Made by a program: the position numbers and the translations under genes. Of a stretch of DNA of 64,000 nt, positions 22,871 to 36,796 are shown one piece after another. The DNA is from Cheiracanthium punctorium (Eukaryota; Arthropoda; Arachnida; Araneae; Cheiracanthiidae), in the NCBI GenBank assembly GCA_038373885.1, contig JAWZYV010000069.1, positions 124,001-188,000 of the forward strand, read 5' to 3'. The notes below the pieces were generated by a model. The model had not been told where the DNA came from, did no database searches, and saw nothing but the letters and a program-made list of their open reading frames with translations. Positions within the stretch are counted from its first letter, which is position 1. Each line of letters begins with the position of its first letter.

Positions 22871-22976
22871 TTTAAATTTTCATTGAATCTTTGAAATATT
22901 AATTGTTTTATTAAACAATGAAATTCCATCCAACTGACTATGCACTTGTATGTGTGTTCATTTATTTTTCATTGTG

Positions 22977-23360
22977 TTAGAAAGTGCATCATAATCCATG
23001 CATTGGCCCTCTTTATCTTTCTTGCTTGATTATGTTAAAGTGTATCGTATTCCATATATGAGCCTTACTTGTCTTACTTGCTTCATTATATTTGGTAGTG
23101 GATCAATGCTTCAGCTCTATTTGTCAGTCATGTTTCATTATTTTGCAAAAGTATCATAATCCATGAGTCAACCATATTTGTCTTTCTTGCTTCCGTTTTT
23201 TTTTTTTTTTTTTTAAGTGTATCATAATCTATATGTCAGCCCAGTCCTTGCTTCATTATTTTAGAAAGCACATCATTAGTTTGTGCATCAACGCTATTTG
23301 TATTTATTTTATTGCATTAGAAAGTCTACCATAATCCATGCATCAACTGTATTTGTTGTT
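22977..23360. repeat. Degenerate minisatellite, about 7 units of roughly 58 bp
   Basis: Units recur near 22977, 23035, 23094, 23143, 23213, 23262 and 23318. Each has the pattern ttagaaagtgcatcataatc, then ccatgcatcaac, then ctatttgtctttcttgcttc, with substitutions and small indels. One unit has gained a T run near 23195. Confidence 0.85.
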
Positions 23361-24454
23361 CTGTTAAATTTGAAAGGTGATTCAATTCAAAATCTGAACA
23401 TGAAAACAATAGTACCCAAAAGCTAAAATAGAGGAGGGGGAAGTTCAAAGATAAGTATTCAGTAATAGATATGTTTTCATATTCCATGATATTTTCTATT
23501 GATTTAATAAAAACTTGCATAATAATCCATGCAAGAATATATTTCTAACATTAATAGTATTATAAATCAGCATTTAGCATTGTAGCACAATCTTCATTAA
23601 ACAACCACAACTAATTGCATTTAAGCATTTTTATTTATTATTTTCATTTTATTTTTTACATTTAAAAAATTTACTTACTGTTTTATTTAAAAATAAATTA
23701 CATGTAAAAAAATTTTTAACTAAACACATTTATTTAAAATTTCATCAACAGTAGCCATCACTATAGTACATCAGCCTCACCCAGTATGGCAGTTATGAAA
23801 TTATATATTACTAATACATGTCTAAAACAGGGTCTAAAACTAGTAAAGAACTCAAGTTTTTGCATGATGATGTACTGCTAGCTAAAATAGATTAGTAAGC
23901 AAAATTTTGCTCAATTGGAGATTGGAAATTATTGTTCATGACAGCAGCTTTCAAGCAGTATCAATATTCAGGAGATGCTTCTCTTCTATATGGAATTTAA
24001 ATTTGATATTAATAGATGGGAGTCTCTTGAAAATACTTTTTTGACACATTGATAGACTATAGTAAAGTATATTGAAATTCCTTACCAACCTGACTGTTGC
24101 CAATTTTTCTTTGAAATAAAGCCAGATTTTGCAATCACATACGTATTTCGTAAAATAAAATGATTATATATTTTTTAATTGTACACGGGCATAACCTTAA
24201 CCACCTGAGTATGTCACCGAAAGAAGCCAACAGCTTCCTGCTCCCAGGCTTTGCAGGAAAGCAAAGACATTTCAGGTAGATGTGCAACTACAAAGTGTAA
24301 AATAAATTATCTTAAAATAACCCATCCAAATTAACCCATCTTCAAATCTTGTTTCGATTTCAGCATCAGTCATATTGAAGAACTCAGAATCGCTTGACTC
24401 ATTTTCATCTTCATCTGGAATAAATTCTGACCCAGTACTATTTTTGTCATCCAT
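23361..24454 (-). other. Intergenic DNA with a small acidic frame
   Basis: AT-rich. A minus-strand ATG frame at 24272-24454 starts MDDKNSTGSEFIPDEDENES and continues with acidic, Ser-rich residues before losing coding character. Acidic N-termini of this type occur in piggyBac-like transposases and nuclear proteins, but nothing downstream supports either. Confidence 0.25.
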
Positions 24455-27400
24455 ACTTCATTCAAATTCTTAAATAAAATTCAATATGGAAACACTCATG
24501 TGGTCTTAAATTTATAAATCACTAATGAAAACACGCATTTACTTTAAACACTAAAAAATGAACAAAAAGAAAGAAAAAAAAATCCTCGTAGATAATCAGT
24601 TCTATCGCCCCTCGTACTTTGAGTGAACATTTCTGGTGTGTCATTGGTTCACACCAAATTAGGTGTGTTATTGGTTAAGTGTCCACGTGATCCCATGTGG
24701 AAAAAATCATCATATCTCCCTTACAAAGCATAAGAAAACTTTATTGCCCTTGCAACGGTATGATTCTCTTTTGTGTATAGTGAAGAGAGAACACTACGTA
24801 CGGAGCTGTCATTAAGCACATAGTACAAACTATGTATGCATCGTACATAAGGGTCTTTTACAACCTACTCAACAAAATTTGAAGTTTTTTTAATAATCAA
24901 TCCTTTTAATCAAATTTTAATAATCAATCCTTTTTGTAAGAGACTGTACCTTTTGGGCCCTCTTCAAAATTTGTTTCTGGCTACATGCCTAGATTCTATA
25001 ATGCCAAAAACACATGCTGACAAAATGCTGACATTGTTTACAACAGGTTAAATGTGTTATAAAAGTCCCCGATCATTTCTAACTTTTTAGGACACAGGGT
25101 TATCAAAAACAGACTTTTCTAACTTCTGATGATCTCCAAAATGCATTTATGTGTAAATCCTTACTGGAATATATAGATTCAAACATGTTTGTTTTCTGAA
25201 AAATATATAAAAATACAGTAGGCTATAAAATGTTCATCATACCAACAGCTTGGGGGCTCAAAGCAACCTGCTCCATACAGGCACTCATGATAAAACATTT
25301 CGTTAATCCAACATGAAAAATTTAAATTTTAAATTGCAGAACTATAAAACATTTATTTTTCTTTAGTTAAATGGTATCAAACATTCCTCTTCCAAAAATA
25401 TAAAGTGCACCAACACAGAAGAAACTATCTTATTGTTTATGCTGTTTAAAATAGCTAAAATTTTAACACTACAATATTGTTACAAATTTGTGAGATGAGC
25501 TTTTTCCTAAACTGTAATTTACGGTTAGTTCTACTAGTGAACTGATTTAAATTAGCATTTTGTTACAGCTGTATCTGTTAATTAAATCATGACTTACTTT
25601 ACGTAAATTTATTTGAAAACTTAGCAATCTGAAAACAATTGATATCAGTAGATTAGTTTGGTAGTAAAATATGGTTTATGAATGTCCACAGTATTTGTTC
25701 GGAAGTTTCCTGGGAGAAATAATTGCTTATTTTTTTTCCATCTGAAAACTCAACTTGATTCTTGATCACGTTATTGAGACTTTACACTCAACAAAAAAGC
25801 TTCAGTATTACTTATCTACAACACTACACACACACAAAAAAAAAAAAAACAGAAACAAAATTAATATTAAGTAAACTTTAATAAATGGCAATATCACAAA
25901 GAACAACAGAGCTGTAAAAACAGCACTTCAAACTTTTTATGAAAAACAGAGAGTTTTCAATGTACAGGTGAATATTTCAGCATACCCTGTGTTTTAGAAT
26001 TATGATCAATCAATGCATCAAAAATCAATATATAACAAGATATATTCAAGGTTTAGCTCCTTGGATATAGGTATACATAATAGCACAATAACCTTAGCTA
26101 AATTATTAGAAAAAAACAGGAAATATTAACTGGAAAGAACATTTTTGATAATGTATTTATTAGTAATGTAAGCTGGATAATAATACTTAAAAGCTTAAAG
26201 CAAGGCAATTTACTTTTTTAAATTCATACTTAATCTTTAATTTATGACTAGTTAGACAGTGACTAAATAAAACTATGTATTAACAAATAAGTCAAGCAAA
26301 GAATTTGTCTAATTGCAGAAGTAAAATCAATTTCTTATATAATAAGAAAAATGTCAACAATTGAGAATATGTAATTTCAAATTCTTCAAAAATAATTTGG
26401 TCTTGATGCATCAAACACTTTACAGCAATAAATATACTAGCTACCAAATATTACATGCAATAAACTTAACATCATAGTTACATCTATATTCACAAAACAA
26501 ACAGATCAGTTAACATCACCTCAAAAGAAAATCACAGAATTATTCTAAAAAATTCAAGACAACATCAAAAATAGCAGTAAGTAGGCTTTCAAATATTCTT
26601 CCCCGTGCAGTCAATAAAAATGGTAAGTTCAGATTTAAGTACATGACATTCTTGACAAAACTGAATGGTATTCCTCTTAAAGTTTACAAGAAAAATTATA
26701 TTATCTATGTACATTAAATTGTACTTAATATGCTCTAAGTGAAACTTTTGTTCCTCATAAGATATACCACTGAATATCCTATTTCTCTAATAAGCTTAGT
26801 TTTAATAGATGATAATTTAAATGTTATACATATACTTTTCTATATAAAATAGTTTTTGCACTAATGTGTATAAATTTTATGATTTTGCAGAAAATATTTT
26901 TATAAATATATTAAAATTTACAGAAATTCTTCATGCAAATAATAAATAATAAAATATGGATTTGCATGAATTTGTTTCATAAAATTATAAAACAACTATA
27001 AATACTCCATAATAAAACCTATAAAATATTCATGACCACCTGGTGTTATGTATGTGCTCTATGTTGACTACTCTTTTCAGTTTAAAAGCATAGATTTTTT
27101 TAAATGCAGTTAGTATGTCACTTTTTAACATGCTTTGAACAAAACAGCGAGTTATTTCAGTGCATGAGCAATTTTATTTATACTCACACACACGAGCAGA
27201 TTCCACATTTTTTAGCAATATACAAATGCAAATCTTGAAAGAAAATATTTTGAAATGTTTAGACTAAAATTTTGTGAGCTTCTAATATAAAAATTATACT
27301 TTAAAATATTTCACAGATGTTTTCAAATAAAAGTAATTGCACTTGTATACTAAAAGCATTAAATATTTTTATAACATAATGGAAACAATTACATTCTTCA

Positions 27401-29214
27401 AAATGTCATAAAACTTGAATATATCACAGAATGCCCTACCATCAAAATACCAATGAACAGGTGTCTACAGTCCTTTTAAGAGATCAATACAATAAAGACA
27501 CATAATGATAGTTATATCAGAAGACAAAATGTAAATAACTATTATGGTGAATGTAATCGAAAAAACACACCATTTAATCCATACTTTCCTGCAAATGTTG
27601 GATTAGAAAGGTGCATAAAAAGAAGGAACTAATCTATCCAACAACCCATATCACACTTAATAATATTTTACGTAAGTACTAAAATACAAAACACTTAAGT
27701 TCATGTACATGAAGAAAGTGATATTTTATAAACACACATTGAAATATAAATTACATATATTATAATGTGAAACCTTTTTAACAATAAAAAATAAAATTAA
27801 TGTGTTTGATAAATTACAAAATTTATTGTTTAAAATGCAACAACAAAGCAAAGGACAGAAAAGAGCACATTGAAATAAAAAGGCAAACAATGTATGTACT
27901 TATGAAGGAAAGTTAAATTACAAAATTTGAAAAGGTAAACTTTAAATGCTTACATGAAATTTATATTTTAAATAAAACAGATAATTGCATTCACAGTAAA
28001 ATCTTAATCATTAAACTTTAATGTACAGTAACACACACTAGGAGGTTTATGTGGTTAATCAATTTCCATTGAGAGCAGGAAGCTTTATTTTTAAAAAAGG
28101 GTTTGTTTATAAAATGCTGTGCATTGGTATAAACTAAAAGAGAACCTCTCCTTGAAAAGATTATGTATATTCCATACTTGATGTGATATGCAATTCTAAA
28201 TTTTGTCTTGTACATTAAGCATTGCAAAAAATTACATATTCAGTGAAATATGAATGATATAGTAAGTTATAAGGCTCCTTCAAACGAACAACAAAATTAA
28301 AAAAGTAAGTTTCAGATTTTTATTTTTTTCAAAATTTAGCGTTCTCTTCAGGCTTTTCCGACCGGGCACATCGCCTGACAAGTTTTACTGACCACCCAGC
28401 AAAAAAATCAGAATATCATTTCAAATGCTTTAATTTTACAGAATTACACATAGCACCTGGCTGACAAAAATTTCTGGGAGATCACTGAAATTTGTATTTG
28501 CAAACATAGCTTTACACTTCACTGAGAGACGATAGTGTCTAATGGTATAAAATTTAGTTTTACCAGTCAAGTAATATTAACTGAAAAAGAAATGATTTTT
28601 TTCCCCAACTCTGATATAATAACTTTCCATTTATCAGTCTTAAATGTTTGATTAGTTAAATTTTACTTCACCAAATTTAAGATATGTCTTTGATCCAAAT
28701 TAAAACATATCTTATTAAACATATGAAAAAAATTAATTTACATAATACACATCACTTATGCTTTAAATCTACTTCACAGCAAATTATGTCATACAAGAAT
28801 AAAGTTGATTTCATTCTTAAATTCAGTTAATAAACCATGCACTCAAGAACAAAAATTTTACCCCCACATAAAATAAGAGAATAAGAATAAAATATTGAGT
28901 TGGCCACACTTTGTAAAACATGCCCACTGTAAATAATTTTCAACATTTGATTTGTACACATATAAAGAATCATGGGCACCTCACATGAAAATTATGGTCA
29001 ATTTTTAAAACTTATGTACTTGATTTTGTTACTATCAACTTTAATTGGTCTAAAAGGGGGTGTACTTTTAAATGAGATATCTCCAATACAAAACTTTACA
29101 AACCACTTTTAACAAGCTCAAGCAGCCACATCCCGAAAAATTTTATTCTCTGTTTAAGCAAAGAAAAATGAATAGTAAAATTTCCATACAATATATAGAA
29201 AAGGGCATTGATTG

Positions 29215-31500
29215 TGCATAAGTTGCTACTTTATCCTTTGAAAATGGTGGACACTTCACACACCATGAAATAATGTACTGTCTTAAGTATGTATATGTGT
29301 GCTTTTATAAACTTTTTAATAAAAAATGAAATAGCTAAATATTTGAGTTCAAGAACAACTGTCACTACCTAAACAATGACACAAAGAAAATTAAAAATTA
29401 GATGCAGCCATTGGTGCAAAATAAAAATTCATCCAGATAATTTAAGATACAGTGCATAGAAAAGAATCTCTTGAAACAATTCCTCTGGTTACTGTACTTG
29501 GGAAAAATACAAAAAATAAATGTGGATACAAAGATGCATTTCTGTGAGATTGGCGGCAAGTAAAAGGGGGAGGAATTAAAAGGGCAGTGAGCCAGTTTTT
29601 TGGAAGAGAACATGGTGCATGAAAAATGCTTGTGCATGGACATCTATCTTGAGCATGGCTACCCTCCACACTATCAGTACTGGAAGAAAAATGACAAAAC
29701 TAAATATGGACACAGAAATGCAGCTCTTTGAAATTATAGACACTTAGCAATAGCAGGAACTGAAAGATCAGTGAGCTACTTTTTGGGGAGAGAACCAAAC
29801 ACATGATAATGTTTGTGACATCTCAGGAGTGTATCTCTGGACTTCAGGAGTGTAGCTCACTGCCACCATGGTGATCAGCATTTGAAAGAAAATAAATTAA
29901 GCTGCCATTCATACAATATAAACATTCATCCCTGTGACTGGAACATACAATAAAGGATGTTTTCCAACACTTCCTCCGATACCTGTACTCAGAAAAAATA
30001 CCTCCCTGGTCTATTCCCTATCAGATGAAAGATTTTCTTCTCGATATTCAGGAGTTGGAACCAGTCTGTATAAGTTGCTAGTTTATCCTTTGAAAATTGT
30101 GGATTCTTAACACACCATGAAATAAATATATTATCTTTGTATGCATATGTGTGCTTTCATAAAATGTGTATCAAAAAAATCAAAAGGTTAAATATTTAAA
30201 TTCAGGAACAGCAGTTGCCACTACCTAATAATAAACGAACAAAATTAAGAATTAGATGCAGCCATTAGTAGAAAATAAAAATTCATCCAGATAATTTAAG
30301 ATACAAGACAAAGAAAATTTCCAGGGTTCCCACTCATTCCTTGATATAAAAAATAAGGCCTTTTTAAGGCTAATTAAAAAAATTCCAAGGCCAATAATCA
30401 AAGATATGTTCCAATGTAATTATCTTGTACATCTTGTTAATAATACTTCATTTCATGTCTTTTAAAGTATTAATCCCCTTCCATCTCGCTCTCATATTTC
30501 TGCGTAGAGAGATCTAAAAGTTACGTGCCAGAAAGATTAGAGAATTTCAAATCTTATGCACAGAATTTTTTTATATCAAAATGTCTACAACTTTAAATGA
30601 ATGTACATATTGTACATGAAGTTATTTTTATACAATTTTCTTGAATAAAAAATGGGCACTTTTATGACCGTTTCCTTGAAAATAATAAAACCTTTAAGGG
30701 GTTAAAGTGTATTTCAGTTTAAAACAATCATTGTGTTTTAATCAGTTATAATAAGGTTATGTATTTAGCTCATATCACTCTTTTTCTTTCCCTCTTTTCT
30801 TGTCTGATAATACTTTCCCTCCCTCCCCAACTATTGCAAAAGGTAAAGGAATTATGGAAGGACGAAGCACAGTGCAGAGAAAGAAATCTCCCCCTGCCCT
30901 AAGAATTTTTCCGGTAGAGAATTTCGTGCATGACAATGCTTGTGACATCTTGAGCCTGGCTCCTAGCCATAGTACCTGTACTCAGGGGGAAAATGCCAGA
31001 ACTAAACATGCACAGTGAAATGATAGACAAGTAAAAGGATGGGGAACTGAAAAGGCAGTGAGCCAGATTTTTCGAAGAGAACCTGGTGTATGATAATGCT
31101 TGTGACATTTTGAGCCTGGCTCACTGCTATGGTGATCAGTATTTGAAAGAGATCACTGCTGCATATGCTCTTGAACTAAAAACCATTCTTTATGATCAAA
31201 ATTGACAAACTTCTGCAATGACTACCCACTTAGGTTTTAAAGTACCTTTATAACTATTTCATATTCGCCCATCAGTTGAAAAATTTTATTCTGTATGCTT
31301 TGGATTTGGCATTAAGGTAAGTTTGATTGTGTATGTGTTACTACTTTAACAGATGATATTTTCAAACCATTTACACAGCCCGAAACATATGATCTATCTT
31401 ATGTATGCATATGTGAGCTTGTAAAAAATTTCTTAATTAAAGAAAAATCTGGTTAAACATTTGGGTAGTGACATCATAAACAGTTGCTGCTTCACTAACC
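29215..31500. repeat. Low-copy tandem repeat field
   Basis: A block of about 250 bp beginning agttgctactttatcctttg at about 29220 recurs at about 30075 and, more diverged, at about 31340. Between them a shorter module (ggcagtgagccag...gaagagaac...atgcttgtgacat) occurs near 29580, 29770, 30900 and 31050. Period is about 0.85-1.2 kb, with subunits of 130-190 bp. Frames in it are not conserved between copies, so it is not coding. Confidence 0.75.
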
Positions 31501-34500
31501 AAATAATGAAAGGACATTAAAAAAATATTAAACTGAAAAATGATAAAATAAAGAAAGTAATAAGATAATGGGAAAAAAAGATCTAACCAAAAGCAACAAA
31601 ACAAGGTGGAGAATTTGGCAGAGGTAACTGCACACTATGGTCTGTTCGCACACTGAAAATGTGCGAATGGAACGATATCACAGCACCTTACCCCGCCCAC
31701 ATCTCTATCTGCATCTGTTCTTAAAAAGTGGCTCAGAAGGACATTTTTTCGATTGCACGTGCGATCGAGGAAAGAGTGGACTAGTGTTTGTGCTGTAGTA
31801 ACCTACAATACAGTTCGTTAGCTATAATAAGTATATTTAATAATAGTGGGGTGGGGGAGAAAAACTCACATTTTAAATTCACAAACATCTAGAAGTGTAC
31901 TTAATATGTTTTTTTAATTTAATTTGTTAATGTGTTTATTTTGGGAGTTCACATGTTCAAGTGCTCAAATGGAGCAGCCACCACTGAGTCGTTGACAACC
32001 TATGTATTGTAAAATTGGCCTGATATAATAAATACCGATTTACCATTAGAAGTGCAGATTTCATTGAAGACACATTAAAATGTAATCTGAATATGCTTCC
32101 ATATTCTCACTACTAGAAACAGATTAACAAAAATTGAGTAAGTGTAGTCAAGGTATTACAAAATGACCAGATATAATGAGAAACATACTATCATTAGTAA
32201 TACAAATTTCAATAATGTAAAAAAGAAAGTTCAATGAATCTGTAATTTCATTTTCCAATAACTGATTTTGAATGATTAATACTTGTGATATTTTATAATA
32301 AGGATGCATGTCTAATTAGCATGTTTCTTTCTTCAAAGAACTGTTTTGTTCTAATTTGGTTCAGTAACTAATGGAAATTTAAAAAAAATTAAATAAATAA
32401 TAAAATATATTTTTGATTAAAAATAATAACAGTGAAACATGGTGATTTAGATAAGAAAGTATGAAATTTGAACGGAAAACTGATTCCGTATTTAAATAAG
32501 ATTATTTAAGTTCATAAATGTATAAAATGTAGAAGAGTAAACTGCAAAATAATGTAATTAAAAAATCCTGAGTTGTTCATAGTATATTGCTGTTACAGTG
32601 GGGATTAGTTTTGTAGATGAGTGCATAGTTTGAGCAAAGCAGTTAAAGAAAGCTGAAGGAGTTATCTAAAGGCTAATCCTGAGAAATTTCACGAATGTCC
32701 ATTTTTTCAGTTATTTGCAATTTTAATTTCAGTGACAGTTGTAGAGAACATACTTTCTATAAAGTTCATTTAATATAAATATTTTAATGCTAACAATTAT
32801 TTTAAATATACAGATAATTACTTTTACTGAATAATTTAAGTTTAATTCAGATATGAAAAACAATTGATTCAAGGAGGATAAAAATTTAAAAAGTTGTGAT
32901 TAGGTGAGAATTTACAAATTACTTTTATATCACCCAGATCAGTTGCAATTGCTGATTTTGCCCATAAAGTTATCACAATCACTTTGAAATTTCAACACAA
33001 GCTATGAATTTTCTGAGGTTTTAATAAATACAAAAATTATTATAAAGCTGTGTATATAGTTTAATGTTTAAAAAACAAAATTTTCACTTTCAGACAAGTA
33101 GATATTAAAACATTATGTTTCTGAGAATAATTTAGTAAACTAATTTTTAGAAAATGACAACATACACTTTTTCACAACACATGATCAAATAAAAATATTA
33201 AGAGTTTATAAACACTTACAATAAATCCATACTTAAAATAACATATCAAAATTGATATATTGCGCTAGCAAGTATTACTATAAGGGATATTAACTGAAAA
33301 ATTATAAGTTTTCTTACTTAGTGTAATAAAAATTTTATGTGTTAAAGTGAATTAGTTGTAAAAAAAATCTTTTTTTAAGTCCTACTGCTGTAACTAACTG
33401 TCACTAATAAGTTTTTAGTATTTTCTTTTTTCTGACACAAAAGTAAAGTGGTTGCTAAAATTTACATCTATGACAATGTTATTTATTAATAATTTAAAAT
33501 CTTTCAAAATTAAATTTCATGCAAAACTGTCAAAATAAGAATTAATATATATAGAAACAAATTTTAAAAATTGTCTTATTAGTAATCAAATCATGAAAAT
33601 CAAGCAGACAAAAATCTAGAAGTAGACTTATAAACAAAACTAATAACAATTGCTTAAACTATGCACTGATTTTTCTGGTGCTTAAATATCCATTTTCTAG
33701 TTACTTTCAGATTTTTACATCCACAGCCGAAATTGCTCCCTTCTATACTCTAACACAATGGTTTTCAAATTGTATACTGTTGTGCAGCCAATCCTTATGA
33801 GAAGTACTGTACTACAAACCAATTACTATATTAAGGCTATCTTATATACTGGGAATCTAAGAACTCATGCTCCAGTATGTCTGAAAACAGTTTCTCTTAG
33901 AACTGCTCAAAAGTTAAAAATACATGTTTCTTGCTTCACTAAAATAAAGACAACTGAAGTAAAATATCATATGACTGAACTCACACAAGTTACAAAATCT
34001 TTCTTGAAACCTTAAGCTCATGATGGCTAATCAGTTGAATTTTGTCTTTAAATACATTACAGTTGAATGAACTTCTGATCAAATTCAATACATATTTTTT
34101 TAAATGGCTATTTGTATCATCAAAAAGATCACTCAGTGTAATAAATTTAAATAAAATTTAGATGCTTATATACAATTTTCAAAAGTAATGAAGGGAATCA
34201 ATGCTTACAATAGACAAAAAAATTCCTGAAATTTTCATGATTGTTTTTTACTATAGGATGTAAAGCAGCTTATAAAGAGACAGCCTGAATTTCCCCTCCC
34301 CCCAGTTCCTGGTGCAATTTTTTTTAATGTTTAGATGGGCTGCATATGGCTTTTCTTTAACTACAGCATTAAAATCAAAATAAAAAGTTGATTTTTAATG
34401 AATCTCTATAACTAAAGCAAATCTAACAACTAGTTAAATGCATCAAAAATTTTTTTTAAATATAGCCATGTGAAGAAAAAAGAAAAACTTCAAAAATATC

Positions 34501-35508
34501 TATGAAATACCTCATCAGGAAAGCTTCTTAAGAAATTTTGCTACTGAAAAAACTAAAAAGTATATTGTGTGTCCAAAATAATAATAATAATAATAAAATT
34601 CACTGTACTTATTTTGTAAACATAAATTGCTCTAAAAAATATGTGTGTGATTTAGAAAATCTTATTTATTTTATTAAACCTATTTTTAAATAGAATTTCT
34701 TACATTGAGTTAACAAAAACTTTAAAAGGTGCAATGTGTAAAAAGTATTACATATTTTCACTAATGCTACACTACTATAACTATAAAAAGAAGACATGTA
34801 TCACAGATAGTCTGTACACAAACTAGGAAGACACCTGACAGACATATTCAAATATCTTAAAACATTCTTCACCCAATTTTAAAGAATAGAACATAATTTA
34901 TATATTAGAGAATATATATATATTGGTGTTTTAAATTATGAAATTATATATAAGTAATTAGGAACTCAATATGTGTGATATAATATAAATTTTGAAACTG
35001 TAGAAAGTTATAAAAATATAACAGTTTTATCTTCTACAGATTTAACGGTTACATCTTTTACAGAAATTTTATGTTTTACATACATAAGCAAGCACATGTC
35101 TGCAGTGCAGTTAATTGAATACAAGATAAAAAGACACAAACTACTTGGCAACTTAAGAAGAAACATATATACAGTATACTCTTTAAATAATTTAAAAAAA
35201 AAAATTGTGGATCTCTCATGTAGGGCAACTAAATTGTTAGAATTCATAAGGGGGGAAATTACAACATACTTTAAAATTACACTTATTAAAGATATAACTT
35301 TAAAACTAAACACAGTATTATAGAGTAAGTAGCAACTGTATTTAAAATAAAAGGAGCCACGTTAAAGTAAAAACGAGAAGAAAAAAAGGGAGCTGAAAAA
35401 TTGAGATTCACACATTGAAATGGCATAGTGAATACAATGAAATATTTATCATCATGGGAAAATTTAAAAGGAATGTCAAAAGAGAAAAGGCTTTATATAG
35501 CTCTAAAC

Positions 35509-35767
35509 CAGATATGGGCAACCTTTGAAAAGTTGCAGGCCAAACTTTAGGATGTTAGCGAAGTCGTGGGCCAAAACTCGAATGTTAAAAAAGTTATGGG
35601 CCAAAATTTAGGATGTTAGCAAATCCACGGGCCATATAATTAGGATTTATATGGAAGTTTGAATGGCTTATATATGTTTTATATGGGGTTTTGATATGTT
35701 CCGTGGGCCAGATCAAAAGCCGTGGTAGGCCAAATCTGGCCCGTGGGCCGGAGGTTGCCCATATGTG
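35509..35767. mobile_element. hAT-type MITE, 259 bp
   Basis: Ends cagatatgggcaacc and (reverse complement) cacatatgggcaacc. Perfect 8-bp duplication ctctaaac at 35501-35508 and 35768-35775. The interior holds three diverged repeats of a gggccaaaatttaggatgtt-like unit. The terminal tgggcaacc motif is common among animal hAT elements. Confidence 0.93.
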
Positions 35768-36151
35768 CTCTAAACAATTTTTGATTTTACACAATTTATG
35801 ATATGACTGTTTTTCAATAGATTCAATTAATCAGTATACATAAAAGATTTTGGCACAATAGTGAAATGTGTTTTAGTATGATCACAAAAGATCAATGATG
35901 AAAAAAATGCTTGCAGTGAAGTAACTGAACTCTTAAGTAAATACAGCAGATAAAGTATTGAAAAGACACAGAAGAAACAATAATGTCTCTACACTTTGGT
36001 AGTTTTCAAGCTCTTTATCTCTCAAAAGGATTTCATCTCATACAAAATAGTTCATTTAAAGAAGGTGACAAACAAGAAGGTCTTAAATTTAACACTGTGA
36101 CACAAATTTACAAATATTATAATAAAATAAAATTGACACCATTCCCAAATA

Positions 36152-36358
36152 TTAAACATTAATATCGGCTAACATTTTTCTGAAATCCGACAGCAAATTG
36201 TAATCTGGATCATCATCTATATCAACCATATCATCAGTGTCATCCTTCTTGAATGATGGATTATACCTAGACAGTGACAACGGACAAGGCAATAATTCTG
36301 GCATGACTGAATGATGAGTTATAAGAGCAGTTAATGTTCCAAATTCTTTTGTAAAACC
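36152..36358 (-). CDS. SH2-domain adaptor, exon 5 (C-terminal)
   Basis: Starts at codon GGT (Gly) after acceptor ttttttcag and encodes the second half of the SH2 domain (GFTKEFGTLTALITHHSVMP, then ELLPCPLSL). A 39-residue tail follows, rich in Asp (VDIDDDPDYNLL) and ending ADINV-TAA at 36152-36154. The tyrosine in DPDYNLL is a plausible phosphorylation site (inference). No PTB domain follows the SH2 domain, which argues against tensin. Confidence 0.88.
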   Translation of the reverse strand, partial: GFTKEFGTLTALITHHSVMPELLPCPLSLSRYNPSFKKDDTDDMVDIDDDPDYNLLSDFRKMLADINV

Positions 36359-36796
36359 CTGAAAAAAGTATATACATTATATATATGCATATAGGATGTA
36401 CATGGAATAATTATCAACATATTTCAGGTAAACATAATTTAACTCAAGTAGAAATAAAATACACATGTTCCTATTAAATGCTACAGCAGATGTAAATAGT
36501 TAGACCTTGTTATCCTGACAATCAACTTTCCCATCATGTTGCTTAGTTTTACAAAGTCACGATTTTGTGAATATGACTTAAAAGTAAATAAACCAAATTT
36601 TATGTAGCTGAATAATTTTGAGCTCCAGGTATCCCTATAATTTAGCAAAATTTTTTATTTTACTGCAACTCATATATATGTATACATGTGTGTGATAATG
36701 TAGTGAAGAATATACATTTTGTATGGCAAAAAATTCTTCATTGAGGGGGGGGGGGGGGGTTACAACACCCCTAACCCCCTTGGTTACGCCACTTGC

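Larger units (their letters stand above)
24455..36151 (-). other. Transposon-poor AT-rich tract, candidate long 3' UTR of the SH2 gene
   Basis: About 11.7 kb directly downstream of the SH2-gene stop codon (minus strand). Unlike the flanks it shows almost no recognisable transposons: one hAT MITE at 35509, a possible transposon end (cagggttcccactc) near 30329, and the repeat field at 29.2-31.5 kb. It has no long coding frames; an AAT microsatellite lies at about 34577-34597. A long 3' UTR, a non-coding transcript and plain intergenic DNA are all compatible with this; the poly(A) site cannot be located by eye. Confidence 0.35.

Noticed and set aside
22977..23360. CRISPR-like array
   Set aside because: Units are contiguous and degenerate with no unique spacers, and the genome is eukaryotic.
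33758..34015. 85-codon plus-strand open frame
   Set aside because: Isolated, with no recognisable domain, and it lies in the AT-rich tract antisense to the possible SH2 3' UTR.
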